Of a DNA stretch of 64,000 nucleotides, positions 1-8,190 are shown in pieces. This DNA is from Pseudomonas bohemica (GTDB lineage: Bacteria > Pseudomonadota > Gammaproteobacteria > Pseudomonadales > Pseudomonadaceae), in contig NZ_NKHL01000110.1 of the NCBI RefSeq assembly GCF_002934685.1, forward strand, positions 21,425 through 85,424, in the 5' to 3' direction. The translations under genes were made by a program, and so were the position numbers. The notes beneath the pieces were generated by a model. The model was not told the DNA's origin, did no database searches, and was given only the letters and a program-made list of their open reading frames with translations. Each line of letters starts with the position of its first letter. Within the stretch, counting starts at the first letter, position 1.

Positions 1-1180
1 GCAGCGGCGCATCGAACGTGGCCGCCGTGTGCCTAAGCCAATGGGCAGAAGCAGCTTTAAGGCTGATCAGCTCGTGCTCCTCTCGGTCTTCATCTCGCAT
101 CCGAGACAACGCGTTATCAAAAACAGCCTGGAGGAGGGCGCGCACCTGTCGTCCTGAAAGACCTGATCTGCCGCGCAGCGTAGTGAGCAGGGGTGTCTTT
201 TCCTCCCACTGTGGCAACTCGGGCAGGCCAACGAAACGCCGATAGCGCTTGAGATATTTAGTGACGTACTCGTCTCTAACGGCAATCTTTCCGGCTTTGT
301 TGCCTTTGCCGATGACGTGGTACCACCAATTTCCTTCTTCGTCCTGTCGAAAATCTCCCATGATCGGGTGCCAATTAGGTCTGCCGACGATATCTGAAAC
401 CCGAAGGTACATGGCGAAGAGGGTAGCTACGATGAACAGCGTTCGCTCATGACGCTCAGGTTCGGTCAACGCCATCTGTTCAGCGGTTTCCAGAACGTAG
501 TCCCACTGAAGAGGCGTCAATGCGCGATGAGCGCCTTCTTCTTGCGGAGTGCTCCGATTCTGCCCCTTTTTCTTGATCATGCGGAACGGATTGGCAGCAA
601 CTGCTCCGTCTTCGACCAGATGTTCGAAAAAACGACTACTGATTGAGTACACCTGATTGATGGTGCCTTGAGACGCTTTGTAGCTCTCGGGTAGTTCCAC
701 CCCTGGGTGCTGACCGCAGCTTTCCTTCTCACGACGAGCAGCTTTGGAAGATTTCAGGCTGAAAGGCCTCCATTTGTCGTTCGGCATAACCAGATCGCCC
801 CACGTTGACTCTGTGTGACTGCTGGAGACAAACCGCCCGCGAACAATTGGGCCAATCCAGTCTGCCGGCGGGTTCCGGCAGAACTCAAGGTAGTCCTCGG
901 CGTCTTGACGCTTGAGCTGGCTAAATGGTTTGCGCTTAACAAGCATCGACCATAGGAGCAATCGTTCCACATGTGTGCGGTAAGACGTGAAGGTGAAACT
1001 GTTGTCCGAGAATGACCTCAGAAAACTACGCACCGCTAGGTAACCCTTGTGTGCCTCAACCATGGGCTCAAATGAGTCCAGGTAAACTCGAACACACACC
1101 ATGCCAGGCTCAGGCGAACTAAAGTCTTGATCAATGAAGATCTCATAGGACTCAAATATAGGCCGCGGCAGTTGAGACAT
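1..1180 (-). CDS. Tyrosine recombinase (phage integrase family), C-terminus cut by the window edge
   Basis: One uninterrupted reading frame runs leftward from the ATG at 1180 (MSQLPRPIFESYE...) to the window edge, so about 393 residues are visible and the end lies outside. The N-terminal ~170 residues look like a SAM-like core-binding domain. The catalytic domain shows the first catalytic Arg in YLRVSDIV (about residue 260), a beta-hairpin with GKGNKAGKIAV that carries the usual Lys, and the second Arg box HWLRHTAAT at the very edge (bases about 20-50). The nucleophile Tyr would lie beyond base 1. Tyrosine recombinases cut and rejoin DNA at specific sites and move integrative elements. With no gene between it and the repeat array at 2.06-2.17 kb, it looks like the last gene of an element extending left. 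The catalytic boxes in view are intact. The family is certain, the element type is not. Confidence 0.87.
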   Translation of the reverse strand, partial: MSQLPRPIFESYEIFIDQDFSSPEPGMVCVRVYLDSFEPMVEAHKGYLAVRSFLRSFSDNSFTFTSYRTHVERLLLWSMLVKRKPFSQLKRQDAEDYLEFCRNPPADWIGPIVRGRFVSSSHTESTWGDLVMPNDKWRPFSLKSSKAARREKESCGQHPGVELPESYKASQGTINQVYSISSRFFEHLVEDGAVAANPFRMIKKKGQNRSTPQEEGAHRALTPLQWDYVLETAEQMALTEPERHERTLFIVATLFAMYLRVSDIVGRPNWHPIMGDFRQDEEGNWWYHVIGKGNKAGKIAVRDEYVTKYLKRYRRFVGLPELPQWEEKTPLLTTLRGRSGLSGRQVRALLQAVFDNALSRMRDEDREEHELISLKAASAHWLRHTAATFDAPL

Positions 1181-1375
1181 TAGAAGGCTTTACCGAGTGA
1201 TTAGCTTCAGCGAGAAACTTCCAGTATTGGAAGTAACTGGAAGTTAGAAGGGTGTCTTTCATAATCCCGTCCTCGCCATCAGCTGATTAATAGAATGATC
1301 GTTTGACAATGCCCGATACTAGTCCTCTCTGTGCTTGCGTGCAACTCCGCTCTTCAAATTCCATGATGCGTACAT

Positions 1376-1410
1376 GATCGATAGAATTCGATCTTAAGTC
1401 TTGACTTAAG
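1376..1410. promoter_or_regulatory. Two back-to-back inverted repeats upstream of the recombinase
   Basis: GATCGA (1376-1381) and TCGATC (1388-1393) form one inverted repeat. CTTAAGTC (1393-1400) and GACTTAAG (1403-1410) form a second, perfect one with a 2-base spacer. They lie about 200 bases upstream of the leftward recombinase start, in AT-rich DNA. A dimeric regulator or recombinase/excisionase binding site is plausible. Nothing here identifies the protein. Confidence 0.35.
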
Positions 1411-1672
1411 CTTGCGATCGCACTAGGGAGACAGTCTGAAATATCCGATTTTTCGGTTTAAACGTATATTGTCGCTGGGGTTATTAATTAAAGGCGTTCA
1501 CTCTATTTTCTGGTATTTCTTATCATATGGTTTTCTTGTTAATTGAGAGTACCAGTTAGGATGTCTGTATCAATCTGTTTTGACTTAAATTGAGTACCGG
1601 GATTGCCGGGAGGTGTGGATTGGCTTTGTGGCTCCCCTTAGGGTTAGCTTGCCTGGGCCAAGTCCGGGCGTT

Positions 1673-1693
1673 GGCTGGCGGCTGGCGGCTGGC
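1673..1693. repeat. Three tandem copies of the heptamer GGCTGGC
   Basis: GGCTGGC occurs three times head to tail (1673-1679, 1680-1686, 1687-1693) inside a short GC-rich block within the AT-richer border. No gene covers it. This is probably a slippage-type microrepeat with no assigned role. Confidence 0.6.
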
Positions 1694-2061
1694 GGGGACA
1701 GTCTCAGCCCGCGCAGGGCATGTCGACAAGATTGGAGCGGCCGGCCCGAAATCGACCGCAATACCGATGGGCATTTGCCTATGGCCGGCCAGGCCGATTA
1801 CAGATAAATGTAGCGGGCAATAGAATAGAGCTAATACTTATTTTTCAGTGTGTGGCTGAAAATTATTGCCGACCTAAGTTCTTTACACGGCCTTACGCGT
1901 GTTTACGGTCTTGAATTTAGAGCAACTCTCGATGACAACAATTTATTGCAATACCTACAAGTGCTCAACAGACTCTTATTGTGCAGATGTGCCGCAGGTA
2001 TTTTTTGCAGTGCGAGCAGCTCATGTACTCATCCCATCAGAGAGAATTAGGAAAGAATGAG

Positions 2062-2166
2062 TTTCTACAGGTTTTTGCAATTTACGTTTCTACAGATTAG
2101 TGAACAATGAACATTTCTACAGATTGTTGAAATAATGGCGATTCTACTTGTTGTTGAACAAACAGC
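2062..2166. repeat. Array of four ~26-bp direct repeats, probable transposase-binding sites
   Basis: TTTCTACAG starts at 2062, 2087 and 2114 and a degenerate ATTCTACTT at 2141, so the period is 25, 27 and 27 bases. Three of the four units continue as GATTRTTGAA-like sequence. Read on the minus strand, the outermost unit begins TGTTTGTTCAACAACAAG at 2166. A TG start and serial same-orientation sites are usual at the ends of Tn7/Tn5053/Mu-type transposons. This suggests a right terminus at 2166 with the element extending left. That is inference: no transposase gene of that class is in view. Too few and too irregular for a CRISPR array. Confidence 0.55.
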
Positions 2167-2619
2167 CCTTAACTAGCCGGATTCACGGGAACACGCATGT
2201 GAATACGACGTGGTTGAGCGGCAATCTTGGGCTAACCCCCAACATTGAGGGAGTAGATTGAGCGTGTCAGTACCTACTGGGCTAACGTTGCGTCGGAGGT
2301 GCCGGTGTTAGTACAGAAAAACACCCTGTAGGCCGACACAGCAAGGCCTGCAGGCGCAAGGGCTACCTAGGCATCAATCCAGCCACCGAACCTGCTGACG
2401 TTTCTCCTAGTAAATGAAAGGTGGGCGCTTATCGTCGTTTGTGAAAAATTGGCTGCAGGCCACGCAGTCCGGGGCTATCAGGCTATTTTGGGTGAATAGA
2501 TGAGTGTTCGACCGTTCTCGTAGTTTTTGCAAAAAAGGGCTATGCCGTCAATGGGCGAAAACTCGGACTGAAATCCAATAATCTTCATGTATAACAACGG
2601 GATAGCTCGATATTTGGTG

Positions 2620-2636
2620 TCTACAGGTTTTTGCAA
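2620..2636 (+). repeat. Exact 17-bp second copy of a repeat-array unit
   Basis: TCTACAGGTTTTTGCAA at 2620-2636 is identical to 2064-2080 in the four-unit array and has the same orientation. A shorter copy, GTTTTTGCAA, appears at about 2526-2535. It is either a remnant of another element end or the true outer site of a longer terminus. Confidence 0.5.
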
Positions 2637-3199
2637 AATCGACGTCCTGTGCAAGCCCGGCAAGAACGCTGGAGGTCACGTCTGACGCGGGGTTCAAGGA
2701 AGGCCGGGGTGGTTTTCTACTAGTTTCGCGAACGCTTCACTAGAAGCAGGATGCTAAACCTAGGCGTGTCCAAGCCAAACGATGAGCAGCCAGGTCCAAA
2801 AAGATGACGCTATATCATAAATACGTTGCAATATCCGGGTCTGGCATTTATCGGATATTACGTGGGCGGTGCTGATTACTGTGGAGGGCATCCTCAACAG
2901 TCGCTAGGTAGTAGGTATTCGGATATCACTTGATCCTGACGGATTTACAGAGCACCTCGGCTGCTGCAGTCTTTCAAGCTTCCGCAGTATCCTGCTCCAT
3001 GTCGATGCCTCGCGTCTTGACGCGACTGGTGGCTTGGCGATCGAGTTATTGAGCGGCGATCGCTCCGATCACATGAATGCAAGCGTCAGACGATCCCGGG
3101 TAGCCTGTCCGAACTCAATGGCTCTCAGTGGCAATCAGCCGGTTCTGGCTCTTACTGTCGGAAACCATGCAAATAGCCAGTTACCGGAAGAGGCAATTT

Positions 3200-3403
3200 G
3201 TGAACATAACCTGTCCCGCATGTAACGGCTCTGGCGAGTGTACCGACGTTGAATGCGGTGAATGTGATGCAACGGGTTTATCTGAGGATATGGAGGATTG
3301 TCAGTCGTGCTGCGGCACGGGCGTCCTTAAGCACTCAGTCTGCGGCCTGTGTGGCGGGATGCGTACCGTTGATATGTCTTGGGCTGAGCCAGAGACAGAT
3401 TAG
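3200..3403 (+). CDS. Small DnaJ-type cysteine-rich zinc-finger protein
   Basis: I chose the GTG at 3200 because GGAAGAGG (3186-3193) sits 6 bases upstream. An in-frame ATG at 3128 has no comparable site and would add a non-conserved extension. The 67-residue product is almost entirely CxxCxGxG-like repeats: CPACNGSG, CGECDATG, CQSCCGTG and CGLCGG, the pattern of the zinc-binding domain of DnaJ and of small DnaJ-like proteins. There is no J domain. It probably binds two zinc ions; its partner is unknown. It stands alone between the mobile-element border and the GntR regulon. Confidence 0.6.
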   Translation: MNITCPACNGSGECTDVECGECDATGLSEDMEDCQSCCGTGVLKHSVCGLCGGMRTVDMSWAEPETD

Positions 3404-3719
3404 GATGGCAATGTCGTCTCAATGGGCATGAGAAGATTGCCGTAAATCCCTGAAAAAATTGGCTTGTCATGTTTACCTGCTTTTTTGCCATGTTTAACAG
3501 CTGCTCACATCACCGCTCAAGCAACGCTATGGGGCTTCGTATAATGTATATTATGTTAAATACGGCATCTGTCTGAGTCTTCGCTAATTATCTAGCCATA
3601 TTCGCAGCTACGTGTCCATCGGTTCGGTAGCGAGCCAAATGGTATCGATACGGATCACTGGCGCAGCCAGATTTATCTTTTAACGCTGACACTTTTTCCC
3701 GCAACCCCACACAAACCAC
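3404..3719. other. Intergenic stretch with one small inverted repeat
   Basis: No gene is supported here. ATAAT (3541-3545) and ATTAT (3550-3554) form an inverted repeat with a 4-base spacer in an AT-rich patch. The rest leads into the promoter-operator that starts at 3720. Confidence 0.4.
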
Positions 3720-3747
3720 TTGCACGATCAATCTTATGGTATACCAT
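3720..3747 (+). promoter_or_regulatory. Promoter-operator with perfect palindrome ATGGTATACCAT (site 1 of 6)
   Basis: ATGGTATACCAT at 3736-3747 is a perfect 12-bp palindrome, 54 bases before the DUF1185 start codon. A -35-like TTGCAC begins at 3720, and the palindrome would cover the spacer and the -10 region. The same TTGCACGAT...GGTATACCATCA arrangement, with identical spacing, occurs at 17266-17293. The geometry suits repression by a dimeric GntR/FCD protein such as the one encoded at 7437-8189 (inference). Confidence 0.65.
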
Positions 3748-3800
3748 CATACCAAATACAAACCCCACGAATAATCTGATCAAGAACCCGGGAGCCATTC

Positions 3801-4391
3801 ATGAGTTTTGAAATCCGCAAAATCGTCAGCTACCTCGAAGAGACCCTGATCGAAGGCGGCAAGGCCACCGACACGCCGGTGACCATGGTGGGTCTTGCCG
3901 TGGTGATGAAGAACCCCTGGCTGGGCCGCGGTTTCGTAGAAGACCTGAAGCCGGAAATTCGCGCCAACTGCTCCGACCTGGGCGCCTTGATGGTTGAGCG
4001 TCTGACCGGTTTGATCGGCGGCGCCGACAAGATTCAGGCCTATGGCAAGGCGGCCGTGGTCGGTGCCGAGGGCGAAATCGAACACGCCTCTGCGGTCATT
4101 CACACGCTGCGTTTCGGCAACCACTATCGCGAGGCAGTAAAAGCCAAGAGCTACTTGAGCTTCACCAACAAGCGTGGCGGCCAGGGCACCTCGATCCAGA
4201 TCCCGATGATGCACAAGGACGACGAGGGTTTGCGTTCGCATTACATCACCCTGGAAATGCACATCGAAGACTCCCCACGCGCCGATGAGATCATTGTCGT
4301 GCTGGGCGCTGCCAACGGCGGCCGCCTGCACCCGCGCATCGGCAACCGCTACATGGACCTCGAAGAACTGGCGGCCGAGAAGGCTCAGTGA
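3801..4391 (+). CDS. AA_synth (DUF1185) family protein
   Basis: This 196-residue cytosolic protein has the full length of the 'amino acid synthesis' family (PF06684). Recognisable segments are PVTMVGLAVVMKNPWLGR near residue 26, GKAAVVGAEGEIEHASA near 83 and the C-terminal GRLHPRIGNRYMDLEEL. The biochemical role of the family is not firmly known. Members tend to sit beside hydrolases and dehydrogenases in catabolic clusters, as here. It is the first gene of a five-step rightward unit (this gene, hydrolase, aldehyde dehydrogenase, flavin reductase) under the palindromic operator at 3736. A role in handling an amide or amino intermediate is inference only. Confidence 0.8.
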   Translation: MSFEIRKIVSYLEETLIEGGKATDTPVTMVGLAVVMKNPWLGRGFVEDLKPEIRANCSDLGALMVERLTGLIGGADKIQAYGKAAVVGAEGEIEHASAVIHTLRFGNHYREAVKAKSYLSFTNKRGGQGTSIQIPMMHKDDEGLRSHYITLEMHIEDSPRADEIIVVLGAANGGRLHPRIGNRYMDLEELAAEKAQ

Positions 4392-4431
4392 CCCGTTCGA
4401 CATACTAATAAGGCCTGTGCAGGAGCGATCC

Positions 4432-5265
4432 ATGATTCGGCTCACCGCTGAACGCACCCCGGCCGGCACCAGTTATCTGGCGACCGGCCAAGGCCACCCC
4501 GTGGTGTTGATTCACGGGGTCGGCCTGAACAAGGAGATGTGGGGAGGACAGATAGTCGGTCTGTCCCCGCACTATCGAGTCATTGCCTACGACATGCTCG
4601 GTCACGGCGCCAGCCCGCGTCCGGATCCCGAGACAGGGCTGCCCGGTTTCGCCGAACAACTGCGCGAGTTGCTGGAGCACCTGGGCCTGCCGAGCGCTAC
4701 GGTCATCGGTTTTTCCATGGGCGGTCTGGTGGCACGGGCGTTTGCCCTGCACTTCCCGCAGCACCTTTCGGGGATGGTCATCCTCAACAGCGTGTTCAAT
4801 CGCAGTGCCGAACAGCGCGCCGCGGTCATCGCCCGCACCAGCCAGGCCGCCGAACATGGCCCTGATGCCAATGCTGCGGAGGCACTGTCACGCTGGTTCA
4901 GCCGCGAATACCAGGCCGCCAATCCGGCGCAGATCGCTGCGATCCGGCAGATTCTTGCCAGCAATGATCCACAGGGTTATTTGACCACCTATCAACTGTT
5001 CGCGACTCAGGACATGTACCGCGCCGACGATCTGGGGCAGATTCGTGCGCCGACACTGATCGCGACCGGTGAGTTGGACCCTGGCTCGACGCCTGACATG
5101 GCACGCCAGCTGGCGATGCGCATCCATGGTGCACAGGTGCAGATACTTGCCGAGCAGCGGCATATGATGCCGGTGGAGTCGCCGCGGCTGGTCAACCAGA
5201 TGCTGCTGGATTTCCTCAAGCATTCAGACGCGCAAAACAATTCGGTAAAGGGGATCGTTGCATGA
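4432..5265 (+). CDS. Alpha/beta-fold hydrolase
   Basis: The start at ATG 4432 follows CAGGAG, leaving a 40-base gap after the DUF1185 gene. The upstream in-frame extension overlaps that gene and is not credible. The 277-residue product has the HGVG oxyanion segment near residue 28, the nucleophile elbow GFSMGG with Ser95, an acid in GELDPGS near 213 and the catalytic His in EQRHMMPVE near 245. There is no signal peptide, so it acts in the cytosol. It probably hydrolyses an ester, lactone, amide or enol-ketone intermediate of the pathway. Its stop overlaps the next start (ATGA), indicating translational coupling with the aldehyde dehydrogenase. Confidence 0.88.
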   Translation: MIRLTAERTPAGTSYLATGQGHPVVLIHGVGLNKEMWGGQIVGLSPHYRVIAYDMLGHGASPRPDPETGLPGFAEQLRELLEHLGLPSATVIGFSMGGLVARAFALHFPQHLSGMVILNSVFNRSAEQRAAVIARTSQAAEHGPDANAAEALSRWFSREYQAANPAQIAAIRQILASNDPQGYLTTYQLFATQDMYRADDLGQIRAPTLIATGELDPGSTPDMARQLAMRIHGAQVQILAEQRHMMPVESPRLVNQMLLDFLKHSDAQNNSVKGIVA

Positions 5266-6743
5266 GTCTCACCCGTTTCCAGATGTGCATCGACGGCCAG
5301 TGGGTCGATGCACTGTCCGGCAAGACCTTCGAAAGCCTCAACCCGGCGCTGGCCCAGCCCTGGGCCGAGTTGCCCGACGCCGATGAAGCCGACGTCGAGC
5401 GCGCCGTTCAGGCCGCGCAGGCGGCCTTTGAAAATCCGGCCTGGCGCAAACTCACCGCCACTGCCCGCGGCAAATTACTGCGTCGTCTGGGCGATCTGAT
5501 CGCCGAAAACAAAGAGCATCTGGCACAGCTGGAAAGCCGCGACAACGGCAAGCTGATCCGCGAAACCCGCGGCCAGGTCAGTTATCTGCCAGAGTTTTTC
5601 CACTACACCGCAGGCCTGGCCGACAAGCTCGAGGGCGGCACCCTGCCGCTGGACAAGCCCGACCTGTTTGCCTACACGGTGCACGAACCGATGGGCGTGG
5701 TGGCCGGCATCATTCCCTGGAACAGCCCGCTGTACCTGACCGCGATCAAGCTCGCCCCGGCCTTGGCCGCTGGCAACACCATCGTGCTCAAGCCTTCTGA
5801 ACATGCCTCAGCGACCATTCTTGAACTGGCGCGTCTGGCCCTCGAAGCCGGTATTCCGCCGGGGGTGGTCAACGTCGTCACCGGTTTCGGCCCAAGCACC
5901 GGTGCCGCCCTCACCCGCCATCCGCTGGTGCGCAAGATCGCCTTCACCGGCGGCGCCGCAACAGCCCGGCATGTGGTGCGCGGCAGTGCCGAGAACTTCG
6001 CCAAACTGTCGCTGGAACTGGGCGGCAAATCACCGAACATCATCTTCGCTGACGCCGATCTGGACAGTGCCGTCAACGGCGCAGTCGCCGGGATTTACGC
6101 GGCGTCGGGGCAAAGCTGCGTGTCAGGCTCGCGCCTGCTGGTGCAGGACGAAATCTACGACGAGTTCGTCGAGCGTCTGGTGCAACGCGCCCAACGTATC
6201 CGCATTGGCAATCCGCAGGACGAAACCAGCGAAATGGGTCCCATGGCCACTGCTCAGCAACTGGCCGTGGTCGAAGGACTTGTGGCCGATGCGCTGGCAG
6301 AAGGCGCGCGTCTTCGTACGGGCGGCAAGCGTGCGCAGCTAGACAACGATGGCTGGTACTACGAGCCGACGCTGTTCGAATGCGACCGCAACTCGATGAA
6401 GATCATGCAGGAAGAAGTCTTCGGCCCGGTGGCCTCAGTGATCCGTTTCAAGGACGAGGCTGAAGCGCTGGCCATCGCCAACGACTCGCAATTCGGCCTG
6501 GCCGCCGGTATCTGGACTCGCGATCTGGGTCGCGCCCATCGCCTGGCTCGCGATGTGCGCTCGGGGATCATCTGGGTCAATACCTATCGCGCCGTGTCGG
6601 CCATGGCGCCGATCGGCGGTTTCAAGAACAGCGGCTACGGTCGCGAGAGCGGTATCGATTCGGTACTGGCCTACACAGAGCTTAAAACGGTGTGGATCAA
6701 CCTCTCGCAAGAACCGATGCCCGACCCTTTCGTGATGCGTTAA
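5262..6743 (+). CDS. NAD(P)-dependent aldehyde dehydrogenase
   Basis: At 493 residues this is a standard ALDH-superfamily enzyme oxidising an aldehyde to a carboxylate. Visible motifs are IPWNSPL (about 151), FTGGAATA (228), the general-base Glu252 in LELGGKSPN and the nucleophile Cys286 in SGQSCVSGSR. The cofactor-side Lys is in LKPSEHAS (about 177). It overlaps the hydrolase by 4 bases and is followed 12 bases later by the flavin reductase. A short semialdehyde left after ring or chain cleavage is a reasonable substrate guess. A second paralogous ALDH at 45.7 kb belongs to a different cluster. Confidence 0.93.
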   Translation: MSLTRFQMCIDGQWVDALSGKTFESLNPALAQPWAELPDADEADVERAVQAAQAAFENPAWRKLTATARGKLLRRLGDLIAENKEHLAQLESRDNGKLIRETRGQVSYLPEFFHYTAGLADKLEGGTLPLDKPDLFAYTVHEPMGVVAGIIPWNSPLYLTAIKLAPALAAGNTIVLKPSEHASATILELARLALEAGIPPGVVNVVTGFGPSTGAALTRHPLVRKIAFTGGAATARHVVRGSAENFAKLSLELGGKSPNIIFADADLDSAVNGAVAGIYAASGQSCVSGSRLLVQDEIYDEFVERLVQRAQRIRIGNPQDETSEMGPMATAQQLAVVEGLVADALAEGARLRTGGKRAQLDNDGWYYEPTLFECDRNSMKIMQEEVFGPVASVIRFKDEAEALAIANDSQFGLAAGIWTRDLGRAHRLARDVRSGIIWVNTYRAVSAMAPIGGFKNSGYGRESGIDSVLAYTELKTVWINLSQEPMPDPFVMR

Positions 6744-6755
6744 GAGGTTTTCGAC

Positions 6756-7241
6756 ATGATCGAACCCGGGATTTACAAAGACGTCATGGCGTCATTTCCC
6801 TCTGGGGTCACGGTGGTCACCACCCTGGATCCGGACGGCGGCATCGTCGGCATCACCGCCAGCGCGTTCAGCGCGCTGTCGATCGATCCGGCACTGGTGC
6901 TGTTCTGCCCCAACTACGCCTCCGACACCTATCCGATTCTGCGTGACAGCAAGCGGTTCGCCATTCATTTGCTGTCGGCCGACCAGACAGCCGAGGCTTA
7001 CGCTTTTGCCGGGAAAGGCAAGGACAAGGCAAAGGGCATCGAGTGGCATCTGAGTGAACTGGGTAACCCGCTGCTGGCAAAGGCCACTGCCATCATCGAG
7101 TGCGAACTGTGGCGCGAGTATGACGGCGGCGATCACGCCATCATCGTCGGCGCAGTGCAAAACCTGATCCTGCCTGAGGTGCCGGTTACGCCGATGGTCT
7201 ATCACCGGGGCAAACTGGGACCTTTACCGGTTCTGGCGTGA
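6756..7241 (+). CDS. Flavin reductase family protein (copy 1)
   Basis: This 161-residue single-domain protein belongs to the FMN-binding flavin reductase family (HpaC/RutF type). Signature segments are FPSGVTVVTT, GITASAFSALS, ALVLFCPNY and HAIIVGAVQ. Such proteins use NAD(P)H to reduce free FMN for a separate monooxygenase. It ends the first operon. A second copy at 17342-17827 aligns without gaps and is identical at about 118 of 161 positions by eye, and sits just upstream of the luciferase-like monooxygenase. The two may serve one oxygenase or two different reactions. Confidence 0.88.
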   Translation: MIEPGIYKDVMASFPSGVTVVTTLDPDGGIVGITASAFSALSIDPALVLFCPNYASDTYPILRDSKRFAIHLLSADQTAEAYAFAGKGKDKAKGIEWHLSELGNPLLAKATAIIECELWREYDGGDHAIIVGAVQNLILPEVPVTPMVYHRGKLGPLPVLA

Positions 7242-7268
7242 AATTCGCTGATAGAGAGTTGAAATCAG

Positions 7269-7287
7269 GCCCATCCCGGCGATGGGC
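7269..7287 (+). terminator. Hairpin after the first operon
   Basis: GCCCATC (7269-7275) and GATGGGC (7281-7287) form a perfect 7-bp stem with a 5-base loop, 27 bases after the flavin reductase stop. There is no T-tract, so it may be a weak terminator or an mRNA-stabilising hairpin. Confidence 0.4.
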
Positions 7288-7436
7288 TTGCTGGTTGGCG
7301 GCACACAGCGTGGTAAACTGCGCAACGTTTTGGCCCTAGGGTCACCCCAGTCAACTACATGGCTGCCTGAAATGACTGCGCGCTCGATCATCAAGCCGCT
7401 TTTTTCGCATGGACAGCCATCTTCAGAGCGGACCCC

Positions 7437-8189
7437 ATGAAACGCCTGCCACTCGACGACAGCTTCAAGGTCAATCGCAACCCCGTCACCCTGCGGGAAA
7501 TCGTGCTGGACAAACTGCGCAGCGCGATCATGAACTTCCAACTGCTGCCCGGCGATCGCCTGGTCGAACGCGACCTCTGTGATCGCCTCGGTGTCAGCCG
7601 CACTTCCGTACGCGAAGCCCTGCGCCACCTGGAATCCGAAGGTCTGGTGGAATTCGCCGACGCCAAGGGCCCGCGCGTCGCCATCATCACCCTTGAAGAC
7701 GCCTGTGACATCTATGAGCTGCGCTGCGTGCTCGAAGGGCTGATCGTTCAACTGTTCACCCTGCGCGCCAAGGCCAAGGACATTCGAGCCCTGGAAAAAG
7801 CCCTGAACGAGAACAGCAAGGCGCTGGAAGAAGGCGAGCTGCAGCAGGTGCTTGATTCGGTGCAGAGCTTCTACGACGTGCTGCTCGAAGGTTCGGGCAA
7901 CCACGTTGCCGCCACTCAGCTGCGCCAGTTGCAGGCACGCATCAGTTATCTGCGCGCGACCTCCGTTTCTCAGGAAAACCGTCGCGGCGCGAGCAATCGG
8001 GAAATGGAAAAAATCGTTGCGGCGATCAAAAGCGGTGACCCGCTGGCTGCGCATCAGGCTTCGGTCGATCACGTACGCAGTGCGGCCAAGGTTGCGCTGG
8101 ATTACCTCAAATCCAAACAGGACGATGGCACCAAAGTGCGCGATATCGTCGAACCCGTGGTTCTGAAGGAACCGCGCATAGGACGCTGA
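7437..8189 (+). CDS. GntR-family regulator, FCD (FadR-type) subgroup
   Basis: The 250-residue protein has a winged helix in residues ~18-85 (LREIVLDKLRSAI, LVERDLCDRLGVSRTSVREA, HLESEGLVE), followed by an all-helical FCD ligand domain. FCD regulators are usually repressors released by a pathway intermediate, often with a bound metal. It lies inside the regulon marked by six GGTATACC palindromes and is the only regulator gene between 3.7 and 19 kb, so it is the likely binder. No such palindrome lies immediately upstream of its own start, which suggests no strong autoregulation. The next gene begins one base after its stop. Confidence 0.88.
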   Translation: MKRLPLDDSFKVNRNPVTLREIVLDKLRSAIMNFQLLPGDRLVERDLCDRLGVSRTSVREALRHLESEGLVEFADAKGPRVAIITLEDACDIYELRCVLEGLIVQLFTLRAKAKDIRALEKALNENSKALEEGELQQVLDSVQSFYDVLLEGSGNHVAATQLRQLQARISYLRATSVSQENRRGASNREMEKIVAAIKSGDPLAAHQASVDHVRSAAKVALDYLKSKQDDGTKVRDIVEPVVLKEPRIGR

Positions 8190-8190
8190 C

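Larger units (their letters stand above)
1181..3199. other. AT-richer non-coding stretch at a mobile-element border
   Basis: About 2 kb separate the recombinase from the next believable gene. Short open frames occur on both strands, but none has a good ribosome binding site, conserved motif or normal codon use. The first part (about 1200-1560 and 1830-2170) is clearly AT-richer than the flanking catabolic genes. It contains inverted repeats at 1376-1410, a heptamer tandem repeat at 1673-1693, a four-unit repeat array at 2062-2166 and an isolated copy of one unit at 2620-2636. I see no tRNA or rRNA in it. Confidence 0.6.

Noticed and set aside
1590..1823. 77-residue frame in the mobile-element border
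   Set aside because: Low-complexity translation over a GC-rich repeat patch, no ribosome site and overlapping alternative frames of equal quality.
2062..2166. CRISPR array
   Set aside because: Only four imperfect units with spacing of 25-27 bases leave no room for spacers, and no cas genes are present.
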